Source: Clostridiales bacterium (lineage in GTDB: Bacteria > Bacillota_A > Clostridia > Saccharofermentanales > Saccharofermentanaceae). From it: a stretch of 13,506 nt of DNA. The position numbers were made by a program, and so were the translations under genes. Below the pieces are notes generated by a model. That model was not told the DNA's origin. It saw only the letters and a program-made list of their open reading frames with translations, and did no database searches. The stretch covers positions 1 to 13,506 of the forward strand of contig JAGCGE010000365.1 of the NCBI GenBank assembly GCA_017649745.1, given 5' to 3'. Shown piece after piece: positions 13,142 to 13,506 of this stretch. Position 1 is the stretch's first letter, and every line of letters starts with the position of its first letter.

Positions 13142-13506
13142 TTAGCAGCGCTTATTGAGATAATAAGCATAGGCGCCCAAAGCACCAATAAGACCAACTG
13201 TCACGCCAATGCCTATAATAGCATCTCTGTTTCTCTGCTTATAGCTCATGCGCTTCATCTCTTTAAGGAAATTGATTTCATTTTGAGTAAGCGGTCTTTC
13301 GGGCAGGACAGGCACTTGAACGGTCTTCTCTACGATCTTTTCGATCTCGACAGGAACCTTTTCGACAATCTTAGTCACTTCAGGAGAAACTCTGATGTTC
13401 GAAAAATCAAAACCGTTTCCAGTTTTCGCCGAATATGAAGCTACGGCTTTAGCAATGTCTTCGTCGAGTCCTTGGAATGTGGAACCATCGGCAAGTTTTA
13501 TGTATG
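13142..13506 (-). CDS. Membrane protein with C-terminal anchor, 5' end outside window
   Basis: The frame is open to the right window edge, so the true start lies outside; 120 residues are visible. A GTG at 13378 could be taken as the start of a shorter protein, but the reading frame continues upstream without stop. Visible order: about 40 residues with FQGLDEDIAKAV and GFDFSNIRVSPE, a Glu/Val/Lys repeat-like stretch (IVEKVPVEIEKIVEKTVQVPVLPERP), a basic helix (LKEMKRMSYKQRNRD), and a C-terminal membrane segment (AIIGIGVTVGLIGALGAYAYYL) with a short NKRC tail. The E-K-V-P-V repeats resemble extended linkers. Function unknown. Confidence 0.75.
   Translation of the reverse strand, partial: YIKLADGSTFQGLDEDIAKAVASYSAKTGNGFDFSNIRVSPEVTKIVEKVPVEIEKIVEKTVQVPVLPERPLTQNEINFLKEMKRMSYKQRNRDAIIGIGVTVGLIGALGAYAYYLNKRC

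Noticed and set aside
13142..13378. A complete 78-aa gene starting at GTG 13378
   Set aside because: The frame is open upstream to the window edge with coding-like sequence, so it is more likely the C-terminal part of a longer protein.
308..13506. Recoding of TAG (absence of TAG stops among about 20 genes)
   Set aside because: Stops are TAA (most) and TGA; genes have no internal TAG, and no tRNA with a CTA anticodon is visible. AT bias explains it.

Overview
The window looks like part of a tailed double-stranded DNA phage (or prophage) of a Bacillota host, probably a gut Clostridia/Lachnospiraceae-type bacterium. This is inferred from strong AGGAGG-type ribosome binding sites, an AT-rich composition, tightly packed short genes, phage-borne tRNA(s) and several protein families familiar from Firmicutes gut phages. 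Every gene I can support lies on the minus strand, so transcription runs from high to low coordinates.

Layout in the direction of transcription. (1) 13506-10952: accessory proteins, several of them single-pass membrane proteins: the 5'-truncated gene at the right edge, a secreted protein, two unknowns and small membrane proteins. (2) 10914-6820: a 1364-residue fusion carrying SF3 helicase, primase-like (AEP) and exonuclease plus family B DNA polymerase domains. (3) 6785-6692: a strange tRNA-like element. (4) 6656-5851: a small membrane protein and a likely single-stranded-DNA-binding protein, followed by a 17-bp terminator-like hairpin. (5) 5745-2891: a dCTP deaminase, a DUF3310 protein, a small zinc-ribbon-like protein and an SF2 helicase. 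(6) 2847-308: six short genes, mostly unknown, including an HTH-like protein and a ThyX-like protein. (7) 289-1: a hairpin, tRNA-Gln(TTG) and a gene cut by the left edge. Together this is a replication and nucleotide-metabolism operon: helicases, primase, polymerase and SSB for copying, and dCTP deaminase, a possible ThyX-like enzyme and a DUF3310 protein for the dNTP supply.

The most unusual thing is not a gene. A short oriented motif, in mRNA sense wTGATATTTn (plus strand nAAATATCAw), is scattered through the whole window. By hand I count about 43 copies of AATATCA on the plus strand and found none in the opposite orientation, plus about 28 one-step variants (AATATAA, AATATCC). The copies lie inside genes in all three reading frames, between genes, on both sides of the tRNA-Gln, between Shine-Dalgarno and start codon, and across stop codons. 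They leave a mark on the proteins (repeated D-I-C/S/Y/L). This suggests a genome-wide DNA or RNA signal of unknown function in this phage.
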